In this document: one piece after another, positions 41,234 through 50,007 of the stretch | Layout: every line of letters starts with the position of its first letter | Numbering within the stretch: position 1 is the first letter of the stretch | Assembly (NCBI GenBank): GCA_965223125.1 | Contig: OZ244984.1 | Coordinates: 2,914,001-2,978,000 of the forward strand | Source: Pacificispira sp965223125 | GTDB lineage: Bacteria > Pseudomonadota > Alphaproteobacteria > UBA8366 > Aestuariispiraceae | Direction: 5' to 3' | DNA length: 64,000 bases | Notes under the pieces: generated by a model | Database searches by the model: none | Told to the model about the DNA's origin: nothing | Seen by the model: only the letters and a program-made list of their open reading frames with translations | Made by a program: the position numbers and the translations under genes

Positions 41234-43111
41234 TCAGCGAAAGCTGCGCAATTTCCGAATCAGGGCCTGACGGATGCGGGTAAAAACCTCGCTCCAATCC
41301 CCGGGACTTGTCTGCCGGAACAGCGTCATGGAGGGATACCAGGGACTGTCGTCGCGATGCAGCATCCAGCGCCAGTCCGGCGCGTAGGGCAGCAGGACCC
41401 AGACCGGCCGCGCCATGGCACCCGCCAGATGCGCGATGGAGGTGTCGACGGTGATCACCAGGTCGAGTTCACGGATCGTGGCGGCGGTATCCGCGAAGTC
41501 GCGAAAGCCGCTTCCCATGTCGCGCAGCAGGGGTGACAGGGACAGTGACTTGATATCCGCCAGGGCCGGGCCTTTTTGCAGCGACAGGAAATCGGTGACC
41601 GGCAGATCGAACAGACCGGCAAAATGCGACAGTGCGCAACTGCGGTTGCGGTCGTTCTTGTGGCTTGGTTTGCCTGCCCAGCAGATGCCGACCTTGAAGC
41701 GGTCGCGATGCAACACGTCCGGACGCGGATTTCCGGGTGGAGCCTGGATATAGGGGCAATGGTCCGGAATGGTTTCCAGTTCGGTGCGACGCAACCGGGC
41801 GAGGCTGAGCAGCGGCACCTGCATGTCACAGCGCGGCAGTTTCGCGCCCCGGGGGATGACCGTTACCTTGGCGAAATCAGGAGACCGCTGCAGCAGCCGG
41901 GCAAGCGGTGCCTGCACTTCGAAGATGATCCGGTCGCCGGGTGCCCCGAACCAGTCGGAGTTATGGGCCAGGAAGCGCGCGAAATGAAGTGTATCGCCCA
42001 TGCCCTGTTCGCTCCAGACCAGCAGAGAGCGGCCTTTCAGCGGCGTGCCGTCCCATTCCGGCAGGTGCTGGTGCATGCGCGTGGCCTCGGGCAGACTCCA
42101 CCTGCTTTCATAGTTTTCGAATCCGGTCCTCAGGTTTCCGCCCAGAAGATGGGTGATCGCAACATCCCAGGGCAGTTCCGGCGCGTCATAGCCTAACAGT
42201 CCCGCCCGACGCAGGGCATGTCCCGCTTCGGCCAGATCTCCCTTGTCGCGTACCGTCAGTCCGTAATTGTAATGGACACGGGCGACACCGCTGGACAGAT
42301 CCAGCGCCCGCCGCTGGGCTGACAATGCCTCGTCTAGGCGGTTTACTGCGCGCAGGGCATTGCCCAGGTTGGACCAGGCCGGGCCATCGTCAGGTTTCAG
42401 CGCTATGCCCCGCTTCAGGCAGATCACCGCAGCATCCAGTTTGCCCGTGCGCCGCAGCAGGACGCCCAGATTGATCCAGGCCGGGGCAAATTCCGGATCC
42501 GCCTGCAGGATGCGCCCGTACAGCGTGGCCGCTTCGTCCAACTGATCGTTGCCATGGGCACGCAGGGCCTGACGCATCATCCGTTGCGGATTGGCATCGG
42601 GACGCGCCACGACCTGGGCGACGGGCCTGATCTGCGCTGATGTGTCCTGCGCTTGTGTGTCCGGACCCGTTTGAGCATCCGGTTTCGACTCCGGGGGAGG
42701 CGCAGGGGGAGGCGGCTTTTTTGGAACCGCTTTCATCACCGCCTTGGCAATGGGCCGTTTCGTCGTGCTGCGTTTGCTGAAAACCGCCGTCGCCACTGCT
42801 TTCTGTGGCGCGGATACAGTCTTACCCGGATCGATCTTTGCCGGGGCGCTTTTTGTTGCAACGGTCTTCGCAGCAACAGTTTTTGTGGCAGCTGTTTTAG
42901 CCTGGGGGTTTGATCGGGCAGATTTGGTTACGACTGCCTTGGCAACCTCCCGACGAGGTGTTTCCGGTGTCTGGGCTTTCATATGGGATTGGTGCTGGGG
43001 CTGGGTCGTATCCGGATCATCGTCGTCAAAGAACTCGATGGCCAGGTCATCCATGTCCACTGGCGCATCCTCTGTATCATACCGCGTCTGGGTCGGCTTT
43101 TCCTTATTCAT
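41234..43111 (-). CDS. TPR protein with GT-B glycosyltransferase-like domain
   Basis: A 625-residue protein in three parts. Residues 1-170 are low complexity: an acidic opening (DDLAIEFFDDDDPD), then Lys/Ala/Thr-rich runs (KTAATKTVAAKTVATKSAPA) and a Pro stretch. Residues about 175-320 hold TPR repeats (DEAATLYGRILQADPEFAPA, DAAVICLKRGIALKPDDGPA, DEALSAQRRALDLSSGVARV). The C-terminal 300 residues resemble the GT9/O-GlcNAc transferase-like C-domain, with LLVWSEQGMGDTLHFARFLA, VGICWAGKPSHKNDRNRSC and DLVITVDTSIAHLAGAMARP (nucleotide-sugar end). It is probably a cytoplasmic glycosyltransferase acting on proteins or a glycan; target unknown. Confidence 0.8.
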   Translation of the reverse strand: MNKEKPTQTRYDTEDAPVDMDDLAIEFFDDDDPDTTQPQHQSHMKAQTPETPRREVAKAVVTKSARSNPQAKTAATKTVAAKTVATKSAPAKIDPGKTVSAPQKAVATAVFSKRSTTKRPIAKAVMKAVPKKPPPPAPPPESKPDAQTGPDTQAQDTSAQIRPVAQVVARPDANPQRMMRQALRAHGNDQLDEAATLYGRILQADPEFAPAWINLGVLLRRTGKLDAAVICLKRGIALKPDDGPAWSNLGNALRAVNRLDEALSAQRRALDLSSGVARVHYNYGLTVRDKGDLAEAGHALRRAGLLGYDAPELPWDVAITHLLGGNLRTGFENYESRWSLPEATRMHQHLPEWDGTPLKGRSLLVWSEQGMGDTLHFARFLAHNSDWFGAPGDRIIFEVQAPLARLLQRSPDFAKVTVIPRGAKLPRCDMQVPLLSLARLRRTELETIPDHCPYIQAPPGNPRPDVLHRDRFKVGICWAGKPSHKNDRNRSCALSHFAGLFDLPVTDFLSLQKGPALADIKSLSLSPLLRDMGSGFRDFADTAATIRELDLVITVDTSIAHLAGAMARPVWVLLPYAPDWRWMLHRDDSPWYPSMTLFRQTSPGDWSEVFTRIRQALIRKLRSFR

Positions 43112-43181
43112 CAGGATAGCTTACACCGTGCCGACGGGTCGGGGAAGAGGGCCGGGCCGGGGAGGATTTCGACAGAAAGTT

Positions 43182-44300
43182 TCATAATGCGGGCTTTGCC
43201 GCTGTTACGACCAGCCCTCCGACGGGTTCGCCATATTCGCTGCGCAAATCCTGGTGACTGATATCGATCACCAGCAGTCCGGCCTGCTCCAGAACTTCCT
43301 CCACATAGGCGGGATCATGCTTGTAGCGACCGCTCTGATCCAGCCGATAACCGGGGTCAGATGGGTCCGGACCGTCCAGACGCTCCACAGAGAAACCAAG
43401 CCTTCCCGTCGGTACCAGTGCGGTCCGGAACCCGTCGGCGACAGCGGAGAGATCGCCGAAATAGCAAAGCACGTCCGCAGCTACGATCATGTCATAGGTT
43501 TCAGGGGCGGCGTTCAGGAAATGCGTCAACTCCGCCTTGTTGAGCCGGTCGTAAAGCTGCTTCGACTTGGCCTTTTCCAGCATTTTCGGGGACAGGTCGA
43601 CCCCATCGAGACGCTGGCAGTAAGGGGCAAGCAGCGGCCCGCACAGTCCCGTTCCGCATCCCGCATCCAGTGCGATCAGATTTCGGCTCGGTGGCGGCAG
43701 ATGCGGTGCCAGGGCTTGAAGGATCAGGTTCGGCGCGCGGTAACCCAGTTCGGCCAGTTTTTCATCAAAGATCGCCGCGTAGTCGTTGAAGATATCCTCG
43801 ACATAGGCCGCATTCGCGGTCTCCGGAACGGCCAGTCCCGATATCGCAGCTCCGATATGCTGCGCGTCCGGCACATCGGGAAAGCGGCGGAGCCATTCAG
43901 TCGCGATGATCACGGCCTCTTCCCGGCTGCCATTGGCGTATAGGTCATAAAGTGACTTGCCGAGATTGGAATGGGAGACAAGGTCCGATGCATCCCGACG
44001 GACCGCACGCCACAACGCTTCGACGGCCGCTTCCGGCTGGTTCAGTTCATAGAAGCACAGGCCCAGATTGGTATATTCGCTGAATGCCTCATCACCGCGC
44101 AATTCGCGGGCACGGGCCAGAACCTCGACCGCGCGTTCATAGTCGTCCAGTTGCACGGCCAGTTCGCCGCGCCATTCCAGCGCCTCCAGATTGTCCGGGT
44201 CCAGGATCAATGCCTTCTCATAGGCTTCGACCGCATCCTCCAGTCGTCCCTGCCGGTAATGCTCTTCCGCATCCTCGATGATTCTCGCTAGATTTCGCAC
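43182..44300 (-). CDS. TPR-containing SAM-dependent methyltransferase
   Basis: A 372-residue protein, from GTG 44300 with AAGGGGG upstream. N-terminal TPR repeats (EEHYRQGRLEDAVEAYEKAL, LDDYERAVEVLARARELRGD, YELNQPEAAVEALWRAVRRD) precede a class I methyltransferase domain: IALDAGCGTGLCGPLLAPY (SAM motif I), LDGVDLSPKMLEKAKSK and DMIVAADVLCYFGDLS. The methyltransferase half matches the family whose members are annotated as putative TPR-linked methyltransferases; substrate unknown. It lies 70 bp upstream of the TPR-glycosyltransferase gene on the same strand, so the two probably work together. Confidence 0.82.
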   Translation of the reverse strand: MRNLARIIEDAEEHYRQGRLEDAVEAYEKALILDPDNLEALEWRGELAVQLDDYERAVEVLARARELRGDEAFSEYTNLGLCFYELNQPEAAVEALWRAVRRDASDLVSHSNLGKSLYDLYANGSREEAVIIATEWLRRFPDVPDAQHIGAAISGLAVPETANAAYVEDIFNDYAAIFDEKLAELGYRAPNLILQALAPHLPPPSRNLIALDAGCGTGLCGPLLAPYCQRLDGVDLSPKMLEKAKSKQLYDRLNKAELTHFLNAAPETYDMIVAADVLCYFGDLSAVADGFRTALVPTGRLGFSVERLDGPDPSDPGYRLDQSGRYKHDPAYVEEVLEQAGLLVIDISHQDLRSEYGEPVGGLVVTAAKPAL

Positions 44301-44398
44301 CTGATGCCCCCTTGCAGCGACCGATCCGAAATCCCCGCCTGTCCTGCAATAGCAGTTGCGCCTTGCGGGCGACAAGTCTTCGCCGCATGATTTGGGTC

Positions 44399-44950
44399 AT
44401 GAGTGAGAAGACACCGTCATCGAACCTGCGAGGGCCGAGCCACCGCACGGTGCCTGAAGGGGACAACCGGGAAAGGCTCGTCTGTCCGGATTGCGGCTTC
44501 ATCAACTACGAGAACCCGCTGATTGTGGCGGGGGCCATCGTGGTGGAGGGGGATCGGGTTCTGCTCTGCCGCCGGGCAATCGAGCCGCGCCGGGGCTTCT
44601 GGACGATTCCCGCTGGGTTTCTGGAACTGAATGAGACGGTGGCGGAGGGGGCGATGCGAGAGGCCAGGGAGGAGGCGCTTGCCGATATCGTTCTGGATGG
44701 GCTGCTTGGTGTCTATACCATCACCCGGATCAGTCAGGTGCAGATGATCTATGCCGCCCGTCTGGCGCAGCCCGGCTTTGGCGCGGGTGAGGAAAGCCTG
44801 GAGGTTCGGCTGTTCGACTGGGACAATATTCCCCGCGATGAGATCGCCTTTCCCTCCGTGCATTGGGCACTGGATCATCGCCGGTCCCTGCCGGATGGTC
44901 TGCCGCAGGCCCCTTTCACTAATCCTCCGGGGCAGTCCGGCGATTACTGA
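44399..44950 (+). CDS. Nudix hydrolase with zinc ribbon
   Basis: A 183-residue protein. An N-terminal CPDCGFINYENP zinc ribbon half precedes the Nudix domain, whose box spans PAGFLELNETVAEGAMREAR and continues EEALADI. RGFWTIPAGFLE and the DWDNIPRDEIAFPSVHWAL ending match the ADP-ribose/NADH pyrophosphatase-like group common in alphaproteobacteria. Hydrolysis of a nucleoside diphosphate derivative is expected; the exact substrate is not known. An in-frame ATG lies at 44387. The 3' end overlaps the convergent yciB gene by 7 bp. Confidence 0.88.
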   Translation: MSEKTPSSNLRGPSHRTVPEGDNRERLVCPDCGFINYENPLIVAGAIVVEGDRVLLCRRAIEPRRGFWTIPAGFLELNETVAEGAMREAREEALADIVLDGLLGVYTITRISQVQMIYAARLAQPGFGAGEESLEVRLFDWDNIPRDEIAFPSVHWALDHRRSLPDGLPQAPFTNPPGQSGDY

Positions 44951-45528
44951 TCGCTCTGTTTCTGGGTGCCGTGGCGCAGCATGAACGGCAACTGCGTCGC
45001 GAAATAGGTGAAGGTCAGCAGCATCAGGCCCGGAAAGCGGAAATAGACCCATATCTCCGTTGGCTGGCTGCGCCAGACAATCTCGTTTACGACGGCCAGC
45101 GCCAGGAAGAAAATTCCGGTTCGGATCGTCAATGTCTTCCAGGCCGCATCCGGCATTTCGAAGGCCGTTCCCATGACCAGTTTCAGTGGCATCTTGCCGA
45201 TCAGCAAGGCCCCGAACAGGATTGCGGCAAACAGAGTGTTGATCATGCTGGGCTTCATCTTGATGAAGCTCTCATCGGCCAGATAAAGCGTCAGTCCGCC
45301 GAAAACCGCAACGATGGCCGCCGTCATAAGCGGCATCCAGGGGATCCGGCGCTCCATGATGAAGGCAACGACCACAGCAACCAGGCTGGCGACCATGACA
45401 ACGGCGGTCGCCAGCATCAGGTCCTTGGTGAGCAACCAGGTCGCGAGAAACGCACCCAGAGGGGCGAATTCGATGGCGGGCTTCAGCCAGGGCGGAGCGG
45501 TGCGGCGGCGGGGTGTTGGTTCTGTCAT
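44944..45528 (-). CDS. yciB: Inner membrane-spanning protein YciB (septation protein IspZ family)
   Basis: A 194-residue protein with five hydrophobic segments: EFAPLGAFLATWLLT, LATAVVMVASLVAVVVAFIM, PLMTAAIVAVFGGLTLYLA, TLFAAILFGALLIGKMPLKL and GIFFLALAVVNEIVW. ERRIPWMPLMTA, FIKMKPSMINTLFAAILFG and NEIVWRSQPTEIWVYFRFPG are family signatures. YciB is linked to cell envelope maintenance and septation in proteobacteria. ATG 45528 is preferred over the upstream in-frame start at 45564. Confidence 0.93.
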   Translation of the reverse strand: MTEPTPRRRTAPPWLKPAIEFAPLGAFLATWLLTKDLMLATAVVMVASLVAVVVAFIMERRIPWMPLMTAAIVAVFGGLTLYLADESFIKMKPSMINTLFAAILFGALLIGKMPLKLVMGTAFEMPDAAWKTLTIRTGIFFLALAVVNEIVWRSQPTEIWVYFRFPGLMLLTFTYFATQLPFMLRHGTQKQSDQ

Positions 45529-45629
45529 GGCATCGTATATAGGCGATCCGGATCGCCTCGTCACCCGTGGCCTGCATCAATTCTGGACAATCGTTGCGCA
45601 TTGCGACAAATGGAATGTATAGTTCCGGT

Positions 45630-45893
45630 ATGAGCGATTATGGATCAGATTTGAACAACCGCATTCAACCCCGCCCTGAAGGCGGGTTCGGTGTCGCGCG
45701 ACCGGGATCGGGCATGCGGGGCACGCGAGCGGATGGTGCAGATTCCGCATCCGGTGATGGTCGACTGGTCGAATCTCAATCGCGGCTTGAAAGTGCATTC
45801 CAGCGTTTGCGCACATTACTGGCCTTTGATGGGGATCGCGGGCCGCGTCAGGGCGTCAAGTCGCGAGGTTTTTACCTCAACATCGTTGTGTGA
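45630..45893 (+). CDS. Possible small protein (87 residues), unknown
   Basis: A frame with an ATG 112 bp upstream of the receiver protein gene, on its strand. The N-terminal half is Gly/Arg/Asp-rich and includes DNA with a CCCGCC/GGCGGG hairpin (45671-45686). The second half has a short helical stretch (SQSRLESAFQRLRTLLA) and a hydrophobic C-terminus (RGFYLNIVV). Codon use looks coding in the second half. No family was recognised, and it could be a chance frame. Confidence 0.4.
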   Translation: MSDYGSDLNNRIQPRPEGGFGVARPGSGMRGTRADGADSASGDGRLVESQSRLESAFQRLRTLLAFDGDRGPRQGVKSRGFYLNIVV

Positions 45894-46004
45894 TGGCGAA
45901 TATTCGTTTGATTCACTTTCAGGATCGATCCTGTAAAGAGTTTCTTTAGCTTTCTTGTGTAATGATCTCCACCGATCGGGACAACGTTTGTTAAGGCTTG
46001 GTGC

Positions 46005-47075
46005 ATGGCGCGGTTGGATTTTTCGCGGCTTTCGGTTCTGGTGGTGGAAGACAGCAGCTTTATGCGGTCCATCTTCGTTGCCGTCCTCCGGGCGCTCGGT
46101 GTGGAGCGGATTCTGGTCGCCGAGGATGGCGAACAGGCGATCAAGATCATGTCCCCGACCGGGGGATCGAAAACCTCGCTGGTCGGTCTGACCGGCGTCG
46201 ATCTGGTTCTGTGTGACTATTTCATGCCAACGGTGGACGGGGCGATGTTCCTGCGCTGGCTTCGGCGGTCTGATAGATCTCCTGACCGGTTTCTGCCGGT
46301 GATCATGATATCGGCGGCGGCGGATCTTGAAGTTCTGTTCACGGCCCGGGATGCCGGGATGGATGAGTTCCTCGCCAAGCCCTTTTCCGCAGAGAAGATT
46401 GCGCAGCGGATTGTCGCCATTGTCGATTATCCGCGCCCCTATATCTATTGCCCGCATTATTTCGGCCCCGACCGACGCCGCAAAACCCGCCCGGTGACGA
46501 CGGAGCGACGGGTGGTCGGCAAGGAGGATGTCGAGGTTGTATATTCTGGTAAGGAGCTTTCAGCACTCAAGACCAGCACCAAGCAGGTTTGGGAATTCCG
46601 CATCCCGCGGGGATTGCGGACCAAGCTGACCGGAAGAGGGGGCAGTGGCGATCCATCGGAACCTCCCTTCGATCCGGCTTTGATCGCAGCCGCGGAAGCG
46701 AAGATTGCGACCATGGAGGGCGACTATTCCGATTGGGTCGCGAAATCCATCGAAAACCTGGCCCAGGCCCATCATCGGGCATTGGAGGAACCGGCGCGTG
46801 GCCTTGTCCATCTCAAGACAATCAACGAGATCGCCCACGAGTTGCGCGGGCAGGGAGGAATGTTCGGCTACCCCCTGATGACGCAGTTCGGAAAATCGCT
46901 TTATGACGTGACCAGCGAGGATGCCAGCGTCTCCACGAAACTGTTGGACCTGATCGATTCACATATCGACCTGATCAAGGTCATCACAAAGCAGAAGATC
47001 AAGGGTGATGGCGGTGCCATGGGGCAGCAGTTGATGAAGACCCTGATGGAAGCAAAGAAGAAATTTGGTCACTGA
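46005..47075 (+). CDS. Response regulator with C-terminal Hpt-like domain
   Basis: A 356-residue protein. Residues 8-140 form a CheY-type receiver: VLVVEDSSFMRSIFVAVLRA (acidic pair), VLCDYFMPTVDGAMFLRW (phosphorylatable Asp), MISAAAD (Thr/Ser position) and FLAKPFSAEKI (Lys). The linker contains YFGPDRRRK, frequent in alphaproteobacterial regulators. The C-terminal part is helical, with INEIAHELRGQGGMFGYPLM, which resembles the phosphohistidine motif of Hpt domains. It may pass phosphate on to another regulator, in contrast to a DNA-binding output. No kinase gene is adjacent. Confidence 0.8.
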   Translation: MARLDFSRLSVLVVEDSSFMRSIFVAVLRALGVERILVAEDGEQAIKIMSPTGGSKTSLVGLTGVDLVLCDYFMPTVDGAMFLRWLRRSDRSPDRFLPVIMISAAADLEVLFTARDAGMDEFLAKPFSAEKIAQRIVAIVDYPRPYIYCPHYFGPDRRRKTRPVTTERRVVGKEDVEVVYSGKELSALKTSTKQVWEFRIPRGLRTKLTGRGGSGDPSEPPFDPALIAAAEAKIATMEGDYSDWVAKSIENLAQAHHRALEEPARGLVHLKTINEIAHELRGQGGMFGYPLMTQFGKSLYDVTSEDASVSTKLLDLIDSHIDLIKVITKQKIKGDGGAMGQQLMKTLMEAKKKFGH

Positions 47076-47177
47076 CCCGTGCAACCCTGTGCAGCAGCCG
47101 TATCCCGGGAGGCAACATGCAGGCAGGCATTCAGAGGAAACACTGAATATCTCGTAGAGAACGAGTCTTCTCGGGAA

Positions 47178-47206
47178 TTGACAAATCTGTCCCATTGGCC
47201 TAGGCA
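47178..47206 (+). promoter_or_regulatory. Candidate promoter upstream of the glycan cluster
   Basis: A perfect TTGACA at 47178-47183 is followed after 17 nt by the poor -10 candidate TAGGCA (47201-47206). AT-rich DNA follows. It points towards the SDR gene that opens the glycan cluster. The -35 match is seen; activity is a guess. Confidence 0.35.
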
Positions 47207-47219
47207 TACATTTAGATAG

Positions 47220-47243
47220 AGCGCGGGGTAATTTCTCCGCGCT
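47220..47243 (+). other. Leader hairpin before the glycan cluster
   Basis: AGCGCGGGG pairs with CTCCGCGCT around the loop TAATTT (9 bp with one G-T pair). No T-run follows, so it is not a classic terminator. It could be the end of the response regulator transcript or a structured leader. Confidence 0.45.
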
Positions 47244-47336
47244 GCGGTAGCTTGGAAAAATGAGTAGCTTAAAACAAATGTGCTGCCATTTCCGGGATAT
47301 CTCACTCTCCACCCCCTGTGATTGGACGATGTCGTC

Positions 47337-48086
47337 TTGCTGACCGTTTTCGATTTGTCAGGCAGGAAGGCCGTGGTTACCGGTGCTTCGGGCAAAATCG
47401 GGCGCGCGCTCGCGCTGGGTCTGCGGAACGCGGGCGCAGCGGTTACCGGAATCGATGCCCGGCCTGATACGGCATGTGATTTTGATATCCTTCCCCGCGA
47501 TGTCGGTGATCCGGCACGATCAGCGGATATTGCGGCGGAACTAGATGAGCGGCTTGGTGGTGTCGATGTCTGGATCAATGCCGCCTATCCCCGAACATCG
47601 GACTGGGGTTCGGATCTAGGGCGAGAATCTGCCGAATCCTGGGTTCGGAATGTAACGCTCCAGCTGACCGCAAACTGCGTTCTGTCCACCGAGATCGCCA
47701 CGCGGATGGCTGAGCGGACTGGCGGGTCGATCATCAATGTCGCATCGATCTACGGGCTGGTATCGCCGGATTTCTCGATCTACGAGGGAACCGATATGGG
47801 GGTTCCGGCACCGTACAGCGCCATCAAGGGCGGCTTGATCAATCATACGCGCTATCTGGCGGGCTTTTACGGACCGCGTGGGGTGCGGGTCAATGTGTTG
47901 GCCCCCGGTGGCGTCGAAGCCGGGCAGCCGCAGGAATTTGTCGCCGCCTATTGCAGGCGCACCGCTCTGAAACGGCTGGCCAGGCCGGAGGATATCGTTG
48001 GTCCGGCCTTGTTTCTTGCCTCGGATGCAGCGGCCTATGTCACCGGGGTCTGTCTGCCGGTGGATGGTGGTTGGACTGCGATCTGA
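47337..48086 (+). CDS. Short-chain dehydrogenase/reductase of a surface sugar pathway (PtmA-like)
   Basis: A 249-residue classical SDR: AVVTGASGKIGRALALGLRN (NAD(P)-binding), DVWINAAYPRTSDWG (the NAAYP variant of NNAG), SIINVASIYG (catalytic Ser strand), then YSAIKGGLINHTRYLA with the YxxxK pair, and VTGVCLPVDGGWTAI at the end. The NAAYP form is seen in the SDRs of flagellin-glycan and legionaminate gene sets (PtmA-like). No ATG is available: TTG 47337 or TTG 47322 must serve. It is the first gene of the glycan cluster and overlaps the next gene by one base. Confidence 0.85.
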   Translation: MLTVFDLSGRKAVVTGASGKIGRALALGLRNAGAAVTGIDARPDTACDFDILPRDVGDPARSADIAAELDERLGGVDVWINAAYPRTSDWGSDLGRESAESWVRNVTLQLTANCVLSTEIATRMAERTGGSIINVASIYGLVSPDFSIYEGTDMGVPAPYSAIKGGLINHTRYLAGFYGPRGVRVNVLAPGGVEAGQPQEFVAAYCRRTALKRLARPEDIVGPALFLASDAAAYVTGVCLPVDGGWTAI

Positions 48087-48721
48087 TGACCGGTCTTCGC
48101 CCCGCATCCATCCTTCGCCCTGAACCTGTCCTTGTCGGCAGGACCGCGCGACTCGTGCCGTTCGAGGAGCATCATGCGCTTGATCCCGTCTATCTTGGCT
48201 GGCTGCGGGACAGGGACGTGATCGTCACGCTCAATTTGCCGCGCTATCTGATCGGTGCGGTGACCGACCGTGAAATCGTTGATTACGGTCGGGCGCGGAT
48301 TGCTGATCCGGAGACCTTGTTCTTTGCCCTGATCGCTGAAGACGGAGGTTTCTCGGGAACCGTCAAGGCCGGCCCCATCGACCGGTACACGGCGGTCGCC
48401 GATGTCGGGATCATGATCGGGCGAAAGGAACTGTGGGGGCAGGGGCTCGCCTTCGAGATGCTGGGGCATCTGTGTCGGCATCTGTTCGACAAAGAGGGGT
48501 TGCGCCGATTGACGGCAGGGGCGATGGCTACCAATCCCGCCATGATCCGGGTGTTCGAAAAGCTGGGTTTCAGGCGCGAGGGCCTGTTTCGGGAACATGA
48601 CCGTCTCGGCGATTCCTATGTCGACCATGTCCATCTTGGTTGTTTGAAGGGTGAATTCGTGCCTTTAGAGCAGAAGTTCATGCGAAAACATGATGCTTCA
48701 GGATCAACGTCGAACCAATGA
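48086..48721 (+). CDS. GNAT family N-acetyltransferase
   Basis: A 211-residue protein of the RimJ/RimL type: GRTARLVPFEEHHALDPVYL at the start, VGIMIGRKELWGQGLAFEML (acetyl-CoA loop), LRRLTAGAMATNPAMIRVFE and KLGFRREGLFRE. In glycan clusters such enzymes acetylate amino sugars made by a DegT aminotransferase, and a DegT gene follows 11 bp downstream. The start ATG overlaps the SDR stop (TGATG). Confidence 0.88.
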   Translation: MTGLRPASILRPEPVLVGRTARLVPFEEHHALDPVYLGWLRDRDVIVTLNLPRYLIGAVTDREIVDYGRARIADPETLFFALIAEDGGFSGTVKAGPIDRYTAVADVGIMIGRKELWGQGLAFEMLGHLCRHLFDKEGLRRLTAGAMATNPAMIRVFEKLGFRREGLFREHDRLGDSYVDHVHLGCLKGEFVPLEQKFMRKHDASGSTSNQ

Positions 48722-48732
48722 GTATTCGATAA

Positions 48733-49932
48733 ATGAAAAACACGTGGCGATTTGGCGATCTGGAATTCAACTATGTCCGGGAAGTGCTCGACTCCGGCTT
48801 CGGGTCCAGCACGTCGGGCAGCATGAACAACCGTTTCGAGTCGGCCTTCGCGGAGAAGATCGGGGCCAAATATGCGGTCACCTTCAATTCCGGGACCTCG
48901 ACGCTGCATGCGGCGCTTGATGCGGTCGGCGTCGGGTACGGCGATGAGGTTATTACCGCACCGCTGACCGTCATCTCGAATCTGGACGTGATTCTGGCGC
49001 AGAATGCGGTTCCGGTTTTCGCCGATGTCGATGCCGAGACGTTCAATATCGATCCTGCCGAGGTGGCGCGGAAAATCACCTCGCGTACCCGCGCGATCAT
49101 GCCGATCTCGCTTTACGGGCTCAGCTGTGATCTTGATCCGCTGATGGAACTGGGACGCAAGCACGGCATTCCGGTCATCAACGATGCAGCGGAGGCCTTC
49201 GGCACTCTCTACAAGGGACGACCGATAGCGGAAATCGCCGATATCACCAGCTATTCGACCGAGAATTCAAAGCACATCACGACGGGGGACGGCGGTATCG
49301 TTGTTACCAACAATGAGGAATATGCCTCAAAAATGCGGAAATTCGGTAGTCTGGGTTATGCTGCACTGAAGGCCCAGGACGGACGCATCCGCAACAATAA
49401 GGACATCTTCCAGAATCCGGCCTACAAGCGGCATGATGCCTTCGGCTACAACTACCGCATGCCGGAGGTGGCAGCCGCGCTCGGACTGGCCCAGACGGAG
49501 CGCATGGATTGGTTCCTGGACCTGCGGATTGCGATTACCGAGATGTATCTGGCGGCAGCGCGGGAATGCGACTATCTGATCCCACAGAAGGTGCCGACGG
49601 GGGATCGCAACACCTATTGGACCGTGCCCTTTCGGTATGAGAGATCCGATGTCAGCTGGCAGGATTTCCGCATGAAATACACCGAATTCGGTGGCGACGG
49701 TGTCTATGCGGCATGGGCGCTGCTCTATCATGAAACGGTCATGTCCTCCGGGGCCTGGAAAAAACGCTGTCCGCCGCTCTACGACGCGATGGACTTCCCG
49801 ATGGAGGGACATTGCCCCGTTGCCGAGCAGTTGCAGCCGAAACTGATGCAGTTCGTGAACAACTATGGCAGCGTTGAAGAGGCTGAACCGAAGGTGGAAG
49901 CCCTTATCAAGACGATCCGGTATTTTGCGTAA
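48733..49932 (+). CDS. DegT/DnrJ/EryC1/StrS-family sugar aminotransferase
   Basis: A PLP enzyme that aminates a keto-sugar nucleotide. The 399-residue protein has FNSGTSTLHAALDAVGVGYG, GDEVITAPLTVISNLDVILA, INDAAEAFG with Asp151 (contacts the PLP ring) and STENSKHITTGDGGIVVTN with Lys180 (Schiff base). YNYRMPEVAAALGLAQ is also typical. The segment HITTGDGG differs slightly from the usual form with LTTGEGG. It works with the neighbouring acetyltransferase and SDR in making an amino sugar. Confidence 0.93.
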   Translation: MKNTWRFGDLEFNYVREVLDSGFGSSTSGSMNNRFESAFAEKIGAKYAVTFNSGTSTLHAALDAVGVGYGDEVITAPLTVISNLDVILAQNAVPVFADVDAETFNIDPAEVARKITSRTRAIMPISLYGLSCDLDPLMELGRKHGIPVINDAAEAFGTLYKGRPIAEIADITSYSTENSKHITTGDGGIVVTNNEEYASKMRKFGSLGYAALKAQDGRIRNNKDIFQNPAYKRHDAFGYNYRMPEVAAALGLAQTERMDWFLDLRIAITEMYLAAARECDYLIPQKVPTGDRNTYWTVPFRYERSDVSWQDFRMKYTEFGGDGVYAAWALLYHETVMSSGAWKKRCPPLYDAMDFPMEGHCPVAEQLQPKLMQFVNNYGSVEEAEPKVEALIKTIRYFA

Positions 49933-50007
49933 CATCCAGATTCACAAATCAGGCGGGTGGGCTGTAGTTTCACAACTCTGCTCGATATAAACCTAGAGGT
50001 AGTAGAT

